From Isoptericola sediminis (GTDB taxonomy: Bacteria > Actinomycetota > Actinomycetes > Actinomycetales > Cellulomonadaceae), in assembly GCF_013085345.1 (NCBI RefSeq), contig NZ_JABFAJ010000022.1:20040-84039 (forward strand): a stretch of 64,000 nucleotides of DNA, given 5' to 3'. This document shows, piece after piece, positions 8,574 through 17,632 of the stretch (position 1 is its first letter; the number at the start of each line of letters is the position of its first letter). Made by a program: the position numbers and the translations under genes. The notes under the pieces were generated by a model. It did no database searches. It was not told where the DNA came from and worked only from the letters and a program-made list of their open reading frames with translations.

Positions 8574-10196
8574 TCACTCCTTGGTGATCTGGTACAGGAT
8601 CGGGTCGCTGTCCCAGCCGAACTCGACGTTCTCGACGGTCTCGGCGTAGCCGCCGGTCGCGTTCTGGTACCAGAGCGGGATGCCCGGGACGTCCTGGAAC
8701 AGGATCTCCTGGGCCTCCTTGTACAGCTCGACGGCGGTCTCCTGGTCCTCGGCGGCGGCCGCCTCGGCGAGCTTGGCGTCGAACTCCTCGTTCGAGTAGT
8801 TCATGTCGTTGGAGCCGGCCCCGGTGCCGTAGATCGGCCCCAGGAAGTTGCTCATCGACGGCCAGTCGGCCTGCCAGCCACCACGGAAGATGCCCTCGAC
8901 GGACTCGTTGTCACGCGCGTCGAGGAACTCGTCGAACGTGGTGTACGGCGCGAACTCGCAACCGATCTCCAGGTCGGCGCGGATGGTGTTGCACGCCGCG
9001 TCGATCCAGTCCTGGTGGTCGGAGTCGGCGTTGGACGAGATCTGCAGCGTGTAGTCGCCGATCGGGTCCATGTCCTCGGCCTCGTCCCACATCTCCTTGG
9101 CGGCCTCGGGGTCGTAATCGAGGATCTCGGAGCCCGGGATGTCCTCGGAGTAGCCGTCGATGACCGGGGAGGTGAAGTCCTTGGCCGGGGTACGAGCGCC
9201 ACCGTAGAGCTGCTCGGTGATGGTCTGGCGGTCGATCGCCATGGAGATGGCCTTGCGGCGCATGACGCCGGCCTCACCCTGGAACTCCTCGCGCCACTCG
9301 GGCACGTTGATGACCTGGATCACCGCGGCCGGCTGGTTGACGGCACGCTCCCCGAGGTCGTCCTCGAAGGTGGCGAAGGCCGACGACGGCACGTTCGGCA
9401 GCACGTCGAGGTTGCCGTCGAGCATGTCGTTGTACGCCGTGTCCTCCTCGACGTACGCGACCATCTCGAGCCCGCCGTTGGCCGGCTGGCGCGGACCCTC
9501 GTAGCCCTCGCGGGGCACGAGCGTGATGAGGCTGTCGTTCTCCCACGACTCGAGCTCGTAGGGGCCGTTGCCGATCGGGTCCTCACCGAAGCCCTCGGGG
9601 TCCTCGAAGAAGGCCTCCGGCATCGGGTTGAACGCCGAGTAGCCCACCCACAGCGGGAAGTCCGACGCGGGCTCCGACAGCTCGGCCGTGAAGGTCAGGT
9701 CGTCGACGACCTCGACGGCGATGTCGGAGGGCTCCTCGAAGCTGAAGCCCTCGAAGCCGTTGAAGAAGTACTGCTGGTTCTGGGCGTTGTCCAGGTTCGC
9801 GACGTACTTCCACGCGTCGACGAAGCTGCTCGCCGTGACGGGCGTGCCGTCCGAGAAGGTCCAGCCGTCCTGGATGGTGATCGTCCAGGTCTTGTTGTCC
9901 TCCGACTCGATGGACTCGGCGACCTCGTTCTCGATCGCGCCGTCCGCCGTGTAGTAGACGAGGCCGGAGTAGATGTTCTTGACGACCAGACCGCCGTAGA
10001 CCTCGTTGGTCATACCCGGGGTCAGCGGGTTCTGCGGCTCACCGCTGCTGATCGAGACGATGCCGGCGCTCTCGCCGTCGCCCGATGCGGTCGAGTCGCC
10101 TTCCTCGGAGCTTCCGGAGCCGCCGCAGGCGGAGAGAAGCAGGGCCGAGGCCAGGGTGAAGGCCCCGATGCCTGCCAAACGTCCTCGAGGTGTCAC
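8574..10196 (-). CDS. Lipoprotein substrate-binding protein, SBP_bac_5 (DppA/OppA) family
   Basis: This extracytoplasmic solute-binding lipoprotein has about 540 residues. The GTG at 10196 is chosen because AGGAGG lies 4 bases upstream and the frame opens directly into a signal peptide ending in the lipobox LLSAC, followed by a Ser/Gly/Glu-rich linker. The body matches the peptide/nickel/oligosaccharide cluster: WTITIQDGWTFSDGTPVTA near residue 115 and the C-terminal region around VPGIPLWYQN. It heads an importer operon with two permeases and a fused ATPase. A CebR-like operator lies 183 bp upstream, so a cello-oligosaccharide or other plant-derived ligand is possible, as is a peptide; the sequence alone does not decide. 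Confidence 0.92.
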   Translation of the reverse strand: MTPRGRLAGIGAFTLASALLLSACGGSGSSEEGDSTASGDGESAGIVSISSGEPQNPLTPGMTNEVYGGLVVKNIYSGLVYYTADGAIENEVAESIESEDNKTWTITIQDGWTFSDGTPVTASSFVDAWKYVANLDNAQNQQYFFNGFEGFSFEEPSDIAVEVVDDLTFTAELSEPASDFPLWVGYSAFNPMPEAFFEDPEGFGEDPIGNGPYELESWENDSLITLVPREGYEGPRQPANGGLEMVAYVEEDTAYNDMLDGNLDVLPNVPSSAFATFEDDLGERAVNQPAAVIQVINVPEWREEFQGEAGVMRRKAISMAIDRQTITEQLYGGARTPAKDFTSPVIDGYSEDIPGSEILDYDPEAAKEMWDEAEDMDPIGDYTLQISSNADSDHQDWIDAACNTIRADLEIGCEFAPYTTFDEFLDARDNESVEGIFRGGWQADWPSMSNFLGPIYGTGAGSNDMNYSNEEFDAKLAEAAAAEDQETAVELYKEAQEILFQDVPGIPLWYQNATGGYAETVENVEFGWDSDPILYQITKE

Positions 10197-10378
10197 GTGT
10201 CCTCCTGAGTTGGTGTGCACGCCACCGGAGGGATGCTCCGGCAGCGAGGGGGGCGGGAGCTGATCCGCTCCCGCAGCACAAGATGCGCCAAGGAGCCTAA
10301 CCCCTGGATCGTGGCCCCGGTCACCATCTGCCGGAATTGATGGCGCGATCGTGACCTGATCGGAACGTGGCGTACATC

Positions 10379-10392
10379 TGGGAGCGTTCCCA
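10379..10392. promoter_or_regulatory. LacI-type operator resembling the CebR/CelR box
   Basis: TGGGAGCGTTCCCA matches the palindrome TGGGAGCGCTCCCA, the operator of the cellulose-utilisation repressors CebR/CelR of actinomycetes, at 13 of 14 positions. It lies in the 227-bp gap upstream of the binding-protein gene that starts at 10196, which is otherwise non-coding and holds the AGGAGG ribosome-binding site near its end. Confidence 0.6.
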
Positions 10393-10423
10393 TGCACTCC
10401 GTGGCACCGGAATGTGACGCACC

Positions 10424-11107
10424 TCACAACGTGACGTCGGCCGCTCCGTCGTGCAGGTCCACGACCCGGTCGGCCCGCCGGACCAGCTCGGGGTCGTGCG
10501 TCGTGACCACCGCGGCGACGCCCTCGGCGTGCACGAGCTCCGCGAGGACGTCCATCACCCGGCGACCGGTCGCCGTGTCGAGCTGACCTGTGGGTTCGTC
10601 CGCCAGGAGCACCCGCGGCGCGGCCACCAGGGCGCGCGCGATACCGACCCGCTGCTGCTGCCCGCCGGAGAGTTCGTAGGGGCGTTGGTCGGCGTGCTCG
10701 GCCAGGCCGACCCGGTCCAGCGCCTCGGCCACCCGCTCGGCCCGTTCCGCGGCCGGGACCCGACGCAGTCGCAGGGGGACCTCGACGTTCTCCGCGGCCG
10801 AGAGCACCGGGAGCAGGCCGAACGACTGGAAGACGTAGCCGATCTCGTCCCGGCGCAGGGCGAGCACCGCGTCCTCGTCCATCGCGGTCAGCTCGCGGTC
10901 GTCGAGCCACACGCGGCCCGACGTCGGGCGGTCCAGGCCGCCGAGCACGTTGAGCAGCGTCGTCTTGCCCGAGCCCGACGGGCCCCGCACCACCAGGAGC
11001 TCGCCCGGCGCGACGGCGACGGAGACCCCGCGCAGCGCGTGCACCTCACCGGCCCCCCGGCCGAACGTGCGGCGGACGTCCTCGGTCCGCACCACCGGCG
11101 TCGTCAT
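10424..11107 (-). CDS. MacB/LolD-type ABC exporter ATPase (second of two)
   Basis: This 227-residue ATPase has Walker A GPSGSGKT, signature LSGGQQQR, a Walker B ending in LLADEPTGQLD and an H-loop TTHDPE. The EPTG after Walker B is typical of the MacB/LolD/FtsE family working with FtsX-like permeases. The ATG at 11107 overlaps the preceding stop by one base (TGATG). It is the last gene of the long cluster that began at 23795. Two different ATPases serve two permeases; whether they form a heterodimer or act separately cannot be told from sequence. Confidence 0.9.
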   Translation of the reverse strand: MTTPVVRTEDVRRTFGRGAGEVHALRGVSVAVAPGELLVVRGPSGSGKTTLLNVLGGLDRPTSGRVWLDDRELTAMDEDAVLALRRDEIGYVFQSFGLLPVLSAAENVEVPLRLRRVPAAERAERVAEALDRVGLAEHADQRPYELSGGQQQRVGIARALVAAPRVLLADEPTGQLDTATGRRVMDVLAELVHAEGVAAVVTTHDPELVRRADRVVDLHDGAADVTL

Positions 11108-11988
11108 CACTGCCTCTCCCCCGTCGGGTCACGGTCCGGGCGGACCTGTACGTGGTCGTCACGGAGCCGCAGCCGGACCCGGTCGCGCAGCTCGAGCGTC
11201 TCGACCACGTCGTGCGGCAGCTGCAGGCGGCCGACGCGGTCCAGCACGGCGAACTCCTCGGCGACGTCCCGCTGCACGCCGTCCGCGTCCGTCGCGGTAC
11301 GGCGCAGCACCTCCGTGGAGGTCCGGCCGTCACGGATCTGCACGGTGCGGGCCACGTGCTCCGACACCGCCGGGTCGTGGGTGACGATGAGGGTCGTGGT
11401 GCCCGTGGCCGCGTTCACGGCCCGGAGCGCCTCCAGCACGTCCGCGCTGGTGGCCTCGTCGAGCTCCCCCGTCGGCTCGTCGGCCAGCAGCACCCGGGGC
11501 CGGTTGGCCACGGCCACCGCGATCGCCACCCGCTGCTGCTGCCCGCCGGACATCTCCGCCGGGTACCGGTCGGCGACGTCGGCCACCTGCAGCAGGTCGA
11601 GGAGCTCGGCCGTGCGCTCGGCCCGCTCCGACCGGGAGCCGCCACCGAGGTCGAGCACGAGGCGGACGTTCTCGGCCGCGGTCAGGTACGGCAGCAGGTT
11701 GCGGGAGGTCTGCTGCCAGACGAAGCCGACCGTCCGGCGCTGGTAGGTGACCCGGTCACGACGCCCCATCGTCAGCAGGTCGGTGCCCGCCACGACGGCG
11801 GAGCCCCCGGTCGGCGTGTCCAGACCGGACAGGATGCCCAGCAGCGTGGACTTCCCGGACCCGGAGGCGCCGACCACGGCCACCAGGTCGCCGGCCTCGA
11901 CCACCAGGTCCAGGCCCTGGAGGGCCTGCACCTCCACGCCGTCGGTGGCGAAGATGCGCACCAGACCGCGGCACAGGATCTCGCTCAT
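11107..11988 (-). CDS. MacB/LolD-type ABC exporter ATPase (first of two)
   Basis: This 293-residue ATPase starts with ATG at 11988. It shows Walker A GASGSGKS, signature MSGGQQQR, Walker B LLADEPTGELD and the H-loop VTHDP. It is about 65 residues longer than its partner because of a C-terminal extension rich in charged residues, with a DVVETLELRDRVRLRLRDD segment that may be an extra small domain. It is linked by one-base overlap to the following ATPase gene and lies 18 bp after the permease gene upstream. It likely energises one or both FtsX-like permeases encoded just before it. Confidence 0.9.
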   Translation of the reverse strand: MSEILCRGLVRIFATDGVEVQALQGLDLVVEAGDLVAVVGASGSGKSTLLGILSGLDTPTGGSAVVAGTDLLTMGRRDRVTYQRRTVGFVWQQTSRNLLPYLTAAENVRLVLDLGGGSRSERAERTAELLDLLQVADVADRYPAEMSGGQQQRVAIAVAVANRPRVLLADEPTGELDEATSADVLEALRAVNAATGTTTLIVTHDPAVSEHVARTVQIRDGRTSTEVLRRTATDADGVQRDVAEEFAVLDRVGRLQLPHDVVETLELRDRVRLRLRDDHVQVRPDRDPTGERQ

Positions 11989-12006
11989 CGTCCGTCCTCT
12001 CCCTCG

Positions 12007-14802
12007 TCAGTCCGTCGCCGTCCGCCACGCGTCGGTCCCGCGGCCCCGGCCGGTGATCCGCACCAGCGACGTCCCCGCGACCACGGCGACCAGCAGCCCG
12101 GTCGCCAGCGCGGCAGGACCCCACGGGTCGACGACGAGCGCCGGGGCGCCGTCACCCCCGGTCAGCGGGGTCAGGTCGACCACGGCGACCACCAGCGCCG
12201 GCACCGCGAGGCCGACCACGCCGCCGGCCAGCAGCGCGGCGCCGGCCCACGGGCCGACCTCCCAGGCCACGAGTCCCCGCTCGGCGCGCCGGGGCAGGCC
12301 GAGGGTGCGCAGCACCGCGAGCACCCGGCTGCGCGCGGGCGTGCCGAGCACGAGCATGAGCGCCACCGTGGCGACGCACAGCAGCACCGAGAGCACCACG
12401 GCGACGGTGAACGCCGCCGCCAGGCCGCCGGTGGCCGGTGCGGCGAGCAGCGCCTGCTCCCCCGCCCGGGGGTCGTCGACCACGGCGGTCGGCAGCAGGG
12501 CGGCGATCTCCGCCTCGACCCGGTCCCGGCCGGCGCGGTCCGTGCCGTCGGCCAGGCCGAGCAGCGCGAGTCGTGCGGTACCCGGCGTGATCCCGGCCAG
12601 CTCCGCGGCGAGCGCTGTGTCCACGAGCAGCGCACCCGACGACGGGGGCAGGCCCGGCAGCGCGTCGACGCGGTCGACCACGACGATCTCCACGCGGGCA
12701 CCGCCGGGTCCGGACAGCACCTGCCCCTCGGTCGGTCCGCTCGCGGCGTTCCCGGCCGCGACGACGGGGAGCCGGCCGTCGTCGGGTGTCGAGAGCCGGT
12801 CCAGGCCGCTCGGGGCACCCGGGACGTCGCGCTGGACGCGTCCCAGGGCGTCGGTGTCCGTCGTCCAGACCGTCACCGGGGTGCCGCTGCCGACGCGACC
12901 CAGCGGGTAGCGGCCGGCGTCGGCCAGGGACGCCGCCGCGTCGACCTGTGCCACGGCCTCGAGCGCGGGCACGGTCTCGGCGTCGACGACGGGGCCCGCG
13001 ACCCGCAGGTCTCCCCCGACCTCGCTCCAGGCCTCCTCGGTGATCGCCTGGCGCACGGTGCCGGACAGCACGAGCGACGACATCGCGACCCCGACGGCGA
13101 GCACGAGCGCGACCGCCGGCAACGGACCTCCGGCCGGGTCGCGCCGCACACGCGCCGCACCCAGGAACGGCACGATCCCCGGTCGTCGCGCCGCGACCCG
13201 CTCGGCGGCGCGCACCACGGGCGGCACGAGCCGCAGCGTGAGCAGGGCGACGGCGACGCCCACCAGCAGCGGCGCCACGGCCAGGAGGGGGTCGACGCCG
13301 GTGGTGCCGGCCCCCGCACCGGACGCGACGACGCCGCGGTCGACCGCCAGCCACGACGTCCCCGCGGCCGCCGCCACGACCGCGACCTCCACGCCGAGGC
13401 GGGCCCGCCGGCGCCGTGCCGGGACCGTCCCGAGATCCGCGCGGGCGGCGCGCAGCCCGGCGGCCGGGGTGACGGCGGCCAGGACGAGCGCCGGGGCGAC
13501 CCCGCACGCGGCCGTCGCCGCCAGCTGACCGACCGTCACCTCACCGGGCACGACGAGGAGCCCCACGGCCAGCCCGACGGCGGCGGCGGGCAGCCCGACG
13601 ACCGCACCCTCCAGCGCCACCACGGCACGGACCCCGGTCATGGAGGCACCCCGCGCCCGCAGCAGCGCGAGGGTCGGACGCCGCCGGTCGACCACCAGTC
13701 CGGCGGCCAGCACCAGGACGGCCACCAGGGCACCCAGCGGACCGACCGCGAGCACCGTGACGATCGCGTCGACCCCTGCCCGTTGCCCCAGGGTCGTCTC
13801 GAGCACGTCGAGCAGGCCGGACGCCGGTTCGAGCACCGCGGCGTCCCCCTCGACGACGGTCGTGGTCCGCGCCGTCAGCCCCCGCAGCTGGGACAGCAGT
13901 GCCGGTGCGCCCTGGGCCGAGACGTCGGTGGTGTCGACCGGGTACCAGATCCGCGTCGACGGGGCGTCCACCCAGGCACCCAGCGTCGCCGGGTCGGCGA
14001 ACGCGCCCGCCGTGACGATCTTGCCGATGTTCGGGTCGAAGACGATCTCGGGAGTGGTCGTGCGCGGCACGTGGCTCCAGTAGTCGGCGTCGCCGTCCCG
14101 GGGCTCCCACAGGCCGACCACCCGCAGCGGCGGCAGGAGCGGCTCGCCGGTGGCGTGCACCGACCCGAGCGTCCAGTCGAGCTCGGCGGCGACGGCGGTC
14201 GAGACCGCCACCTCCATCGGGTCCGGCTCGAACTCGACGACACCGTCCGAACCGGGCAGCAGCTGCGCCGTGTCGGACGGCACGCGCGTCACCTGCGGCC
14301 ACCGTCCGTCGACGACCTCCACGTGCTCCGGAGCGGACGGCCCGGCCTGCGGCACGACTCCCGGCTGCGCGACGTCGTTGCCGTCGACCCGCTCCACGAC
14401 CGTGCGGTCCGCCGCCACGAGCAGGTCGGGGGCACCGAGGACGGCGGACAGCGGCGCGGGCTGGTCGGCCGCCACGTCCTGCAGCGCGGCCAGGTAGCCG
14501 TCCAGGTCCGGTGCCGGCGGCACCGGACCCGCGTCGTCGTCGCCAGTCTCCTCGCGGTGCACGCCGCCGTACGTCTCGTACCCCTCCCCGTACCCGGGGA
14601 AGGCCGGGGTCGTGGCGATGAGGTCGGCGGCGAGGGGGGACGACTGCGCCGTCACGTGGGCGAGCTGGTCGGCGTGCACGGCCGCCACCGCGCGCGGCAC
14701 CGCCGAGAGCGTGCCGGCAGCCAGCACGGTGACCGCGACGAGGGCGGCGGTCGCACCGGCGGCGGTCCGCAGGTGACGACGCACCAGCAGGAGCAGGCTC
14801 AT
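12007..14802 (-). CDS. FtsX-like ABC exporter permease (931 aa)
   Basis: This large permease has an N-terminal helix at about residues 15-40, a long extracellular domain of roughly 300 residues, and then paired FtsX-like membrane regions with a second extracytoplasmic domain before the last three helices. The ATG at 14802 is preceded by GGAGG and overlaps the stop of the upstream permease as ATGA. The double-FtsX layout (about ten helices) matches MacB/LolCE-like exporters that move lipids, lipoproteins, peptides or drugs out of the membrane. The composition is extremely Ala/Val/Leu rich, like its partner. The substrate is unknown. Confidence 0.85.
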   Translation of the reverse strand: MSLLLLVRRHLRTAAGATAALVAVTVLAAGTLSAVPRAVAAVHADQLAHVTAQSSPLAADLIATTPAFPGYGEGYETYGGVHREETGDDDAGPVPPAPDLDGYLAALQDVAADQPAPLSAVLGAPDLLVAADRTVVERVDGNDVAQPGVVPQAGPSAPEHVEVVDGRWPQVTRVPSDTAQLLPGSDGVVEFEPDPMEVAVSTAVAAELDWTLGSVHATGEPLLPPLRVVGLWEPRDGDADYWSHVPRTTTPEIVFDPNIGKIVTAGAFADPATLGAWVDAPSTRIWYPVDTTDVSAQGAPALLSQLRGLTARTTTVVEGDAAVLEPASGLLDVLETTLGQRAGVDAIVTVLAVGPLGALVAVLVLAAGLVVDRRRPTLALLRARGASMTGVRAVVALEGAVVGLPAAAVGLAVGLLVVPGEVTVGQLAATAACGVAPALVLAAVTPAAGLRAARADLGTVPARRRRARLGVEVAVVAAAAGTSWLAVDRGVVASGAGAGTTGVDPLLAVAPLLVGVAVALLTLRLVPPVVRAAERVAARRPGIVPFLGAARVRRDPAGGPLPAVALVLAVGVAMSSLVLSGTVRQAITEEAWSEVGGDLRVAGPVVDAETVPALEAVAQVDAAASLADAGRYPLGRVGSGTPVTVWTTDTDALGRVQRDVPGAPSGLDRLSTPDDGRLPVVAAGNAASGPTEGQVLSGPGGARVEIVVVDRVDALPGLPPSSGALLVDTALAAELAGITPGTARLALLGLADGTDRAGRDRVEAEIAALLPTAVVDDPRAGEQALLAAPATGGLAAAFTVAVVLSVLLCVATVALMLVLGTPARSRVLAVLRTLGLPRRAERGLVAWEVGPWAGAALLAGGVVGLAVPALVVAVVDLTPLTGGDGAPALVVDPWGPAALATGLLVAVVAGTSLVRITGRGRGTDAWRTATD

Positions 14803-17624
14803 CGCACCTCCGTCCGGTAGGCGGTGTCCCGCGCCTGGGCGGCGACCCGTGACGAGACCGCACCCGCCACGAGGACGACCCCGAGCGCGGCCGTGGCGAG
14901 CAGCGGCGCGAGCACGGCGGGGCTGATGACGAGGTCGGGGACGACACCGCCGCGGACCACGGCGTGGGCGAGACCGGGCACGGTGACCGCCGCCACCGCG
15001 GCCCCGGCCAGGACCCCGGCGCCGAGCCCCACCGCGCCGAGGACGACGAGCTCGACGGCGCGCCCCCGCCCCTGCGACCGCGGACCGACGCCGAGGGCGC
15101 GCAGCACCACGACCTCGTGCCGGCGGGCGGCGGACGTCGCCGCGGCGACGACCGCGAGCCCCAGGACCGCGAGAGCCGTCGCACCGGCGGCGGCGAGGAC
15201 CATGGCGAGCCGGACCGGGGAGCCGCCGTCGGACCCGATGACGTCGGCGGCGGTCCGCACCTCGGTCCCGTCCGCCCCACCGGCACCACCCAGGGCGCCC
15301 TCGACGGCCCGCGCCAGGTCCCCGACCGCGGCGGGGTCCTCCGGGCGGGCAGCGCCGACCCACGCCTCCGCGGGCCGGGGCAGCTGGCCGGTCGTGGCCA
15401 GCAGCACGGCGTCCAGACGGCCCAGGTCGACCCAGGCCGCCTCCGCCGTCGGCCGGCCGGGCACGACGTCCGTGGTCCCCGCGACCTGCAGGACGACCTC
15501 GGTCCCGGTCAGCGTGATCTCCAGCTCCTCACCGACGGCGGCGTCCCACCGCTGCGCCGCGGCGCGGGTGAGCACGGCGGGCACGACCGGGCGGTCGGTG
15601 GCCCCGGCGGCGGCCGTCCCGTCGTGGGCCACCAGGCGCAGCCACGTCCCGTCCCGCTCCTCCAGGGTCAGCTCCGCACCCAGGACGTCCCCGTCCGTGG
15701 CGGCCGGTGCCGTCCCCGCGTGGGACCAGGCCGTGCCGGCGAGATCGAGCGGGGTGCTGCCCTCGGCGGTCCGGGCGTCGACGCCACGCACCGCGACCGT
15801 GGCCTGCGTCGGCACCAGGACCCCGTCGACGTCCCACTCCACGGCGGCCAGCCGCAGGTCGTCGGCAGCGGCGAGACCCTCGGGCAACGGCACGTCGAGC
15901 CGTGCGTCGACCGGCTCCTCCCCGAGCTCGAGGCGACCGGCGTCGAGCATCGTCAGGCTGCCGGTCGCGTCGGCGACCCACAGCGTCACGGCCACGTCCA
16001 GGGTCGGGTCCACACGACCCCGGTAGAGGGGAGCCAGCAGCGACATGTCGGCGATCGCGACCCCCGCCGCGTCGACCTCCAGCGCGGTCACACCCTCCGG
16101 CAGCGACGGCGCGCCGGCGAAGGGGTCCGGACCGCGCAGGGGGGCGGTCGCGTCGGCCGCGGACGCCGGGCGGACGACCCCGTGGCCGGCCCCGACCGGG
16201 GTCGCGAGCAGCCCGAGCGGATCTCCCTGGACGGTCGCGTCCTCGGCCAGCACGGGCATCGCTCCCGCCGCCCCCTCCGTCCGGGCGAGCGGCTCGGTCC
16301 GCGCCGGGGGCCGGCCCGGCGCGAGCCGTGCCCCCGGCGCGACGACGGCTCGGACGTCGGTGCCGAGCCGTTGCGCGGCCAGGTCGGCGCGGGCCTGCGG
16401 AGCCGTGCCGGCATAGGCGGCGGCCAGGACGGACGCTCCCCCGGCGAGCACCAGCAGCACCACCGGGACCGCGGCGACCCCCAGAGCACGGGACACCTGC
16501 CGCGAGGCCAGCACCGCGGTGGCCCCGTCGCGCCGCGCGGCCAGTCGGGCCGCGGCCCGCGCGGCCGGGCCGAGGAGAGCCAGCGTGACCAGTCCGAGCG
16601 CGGACAGGGCCACGGCCGGTCCGGCGGCGGCGAGGGGGTCCCAGGTCGTGCCGCCGTCGGCCACCACGAGCGGCGACCCCAGGTCGACCAGCCGCCACGT
16701 GCTCGCGGCAGCGAGCAGCCCGACGCCGACGACCGTGCCTGCCGTCGCGGCGCGCCGCAGCCGCCCCGAGCGGTCGGCGACCCGGCGGCCCGCGACCGCT
16801 CGGGCCCGGGTGCCGGTCACCACGGTGAGCACCGTGGTCCCGGCGAACGCGGTGAGCACGCCGCCGGCCACCAGCACCGTCGACGCCGGCGGGGGCGACC
16901 CGGTCGCGGCCAGCGCGGCCGCGGCCGCCGCGGTCCCGAGCGTGGCGGCCCCCAGGCAGACGACGAGTGCCTCGAGGCCGGCGGCGGCGGTGATCTGCCA
17001 GACGTCGGCGCCGCGCGCGACGAGGATCTCGGTCTCCCGCTCCCGCGCCTGGGCGAGCAGGCGTGCGACCTGCACCAGTGCGACCAGGGCGACGAGGACC
17101 AGCAGCGCGACCGGCACCGTGAGCACCGCCCGGGCGGCGGCCTGGGCCTCCTGCTCGGCGGCCGCGCGCTGCGCCAGGTCCCCCTCGACGGTGAGGCCGC
17201 GGACGGCCACGGCGTCGGCGGCACGCAGCGTACTGTGGAGAGTGCTACCGCCCGCGGCGAACCCGGCCAGGTCCGCGGGCAGGACCTCGCCGACGACGGG
17301 GACGAGGGTCCACTCGACGAACGGGGTGTCGTCACCGTCGGGGCGTTCGGCGCGGTCGATGCGCAGCGGCGCGTCGCCGAACAGGTCGGCGACCGTGGAG
17401 CGCACCCGGGCGTCCTGGGCCGCCGGGTCCTCGGCGAGTCGGGTCGTCACCTGCAGCGACGCCGTCGAGCCGCCGCCGAGGGCCGCCCGGGCGGCGTCCG
17501 TCGTCGTGGCGGCGACCGCTCCCGCGGTCACCCCGCTCGTGGCCGCGATCGCGGCCACGAGCAGCGTGACGAGGGCGAGGAGGCCGCAGTGCGCGACGGC
17601 ACGCCGCCACGCGGTGCGCACCAT
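14799..17624 (-). CDS. FtsX-like ABC exporter permease (941 aa)
   Basis: This is the partner permease of the exporter. The ATG at 17624 (or GTG 3 bp on) opens into a hydrophobic helix, followed by an extracellular domain, a group of FtsX-type helices around residues 125-330, a second large extracellular domain, and a last group of three helices with an EAA-like loop (RRHEVVVLRALGVG). It begins only 8 bp after the stop of the importer ATPase upstream, so it is very probably on the same mRNA as the Dpp-type importer. It resembles its neighbour in layout but not in detailed sequence, which suggests an old duplication or a heterodimer. Confidence 0.85.
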   Translation of the reverse strand: MVRTAWRRAVAHCGLLALVTLLVAAIAATSGVTAGAVAATTTDAARAALGGGSTASLQVTTRLAEDPAAQDARVRSTVADLFGDAPLRIDRAERPDGDDTPFVEWTLVPVVGEVLPADLAGFAAGGSTLHSTLRAADAVAVRGLTVEGDLAQRAAAEQEAQAAARAVLTVPVALLVLVALVALVQVARLLAQARERETEILVARGADVWQITAAAGLEALVVCLGAATLGTAAAAAALAATGSPPPASTVLVAGGVLTAFAGTTVLTVVTGTRARAVAGRRVADRSGRLRRAATAGTVVGVGLLAAASTWRLVDLGSPLVVADGGTTWDPLAAAGPAVALSALGLVTLALLGPAARAAARLAARRDGATAVLASRQVSRALGVAAVPVVLLVLAGGASVLAAAYAGTAPQARADLAAQRLGTDVRAVVAPGARLAPGRPPARTEPLARTEGAAGAMPVLAEDATVQGDPLGLLATPVGAGHGVVRPASAADATAPLRGPDPFAGAPSLPEGVTALEVDAAGVAIADMSLLAPLYRGRVDPTLDVAVTLWVADATGSLTMLDAGRLELGEEPVDARLDVPLPEGLAAADDLRLAAVEWDVDGVLVPTQATVAVRGVDARTAEGSTPLDLAGTAWSHAGTAPAATDGDVLGAELTLEERDGTWLRLVAHDGTAAAGATDRPVVPAVLTRAAAQRWDAAVGEELEITLTGTEVVLQVAGTTDVVPGRPTAEAAWVDLGRLDAVLLATTGQLPRPAEAWVGAARPEDPAAVGDLARAVEGALGGAGGADGTEVRTAADVIGSDGGSPVRLAMVLAAAGATALAVLGLAVVAAATSAARRHEVVVLRALGVGPRSQGRGRAVELVVLGAVGLGAGVLAGAAVAAVTVPGLAHAVVRGGVVPDLVISPAVLAPLLATAALGVVLVAGAVSSRVAAQARDTAYRTEVR

Positions 17625-17632
17625 GGGAGTGG

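Noticed and set aside
10281..10378. Precise -35/-10 elements for the first importer operon
   Set aside because: Several weak matches exist on the minus strand, but none has good spacing and sequence together, so no promoter was annotated.
11152..14820. A plus-strand open frame of 1222 codons opposite the FtsX-type genes
   Set aside because: It is rich in Arg, His, Gly and Gln with no domain pattern, and lies antisense to well-supported permease and ATPase genes. Such frames arise from GC3 bias.
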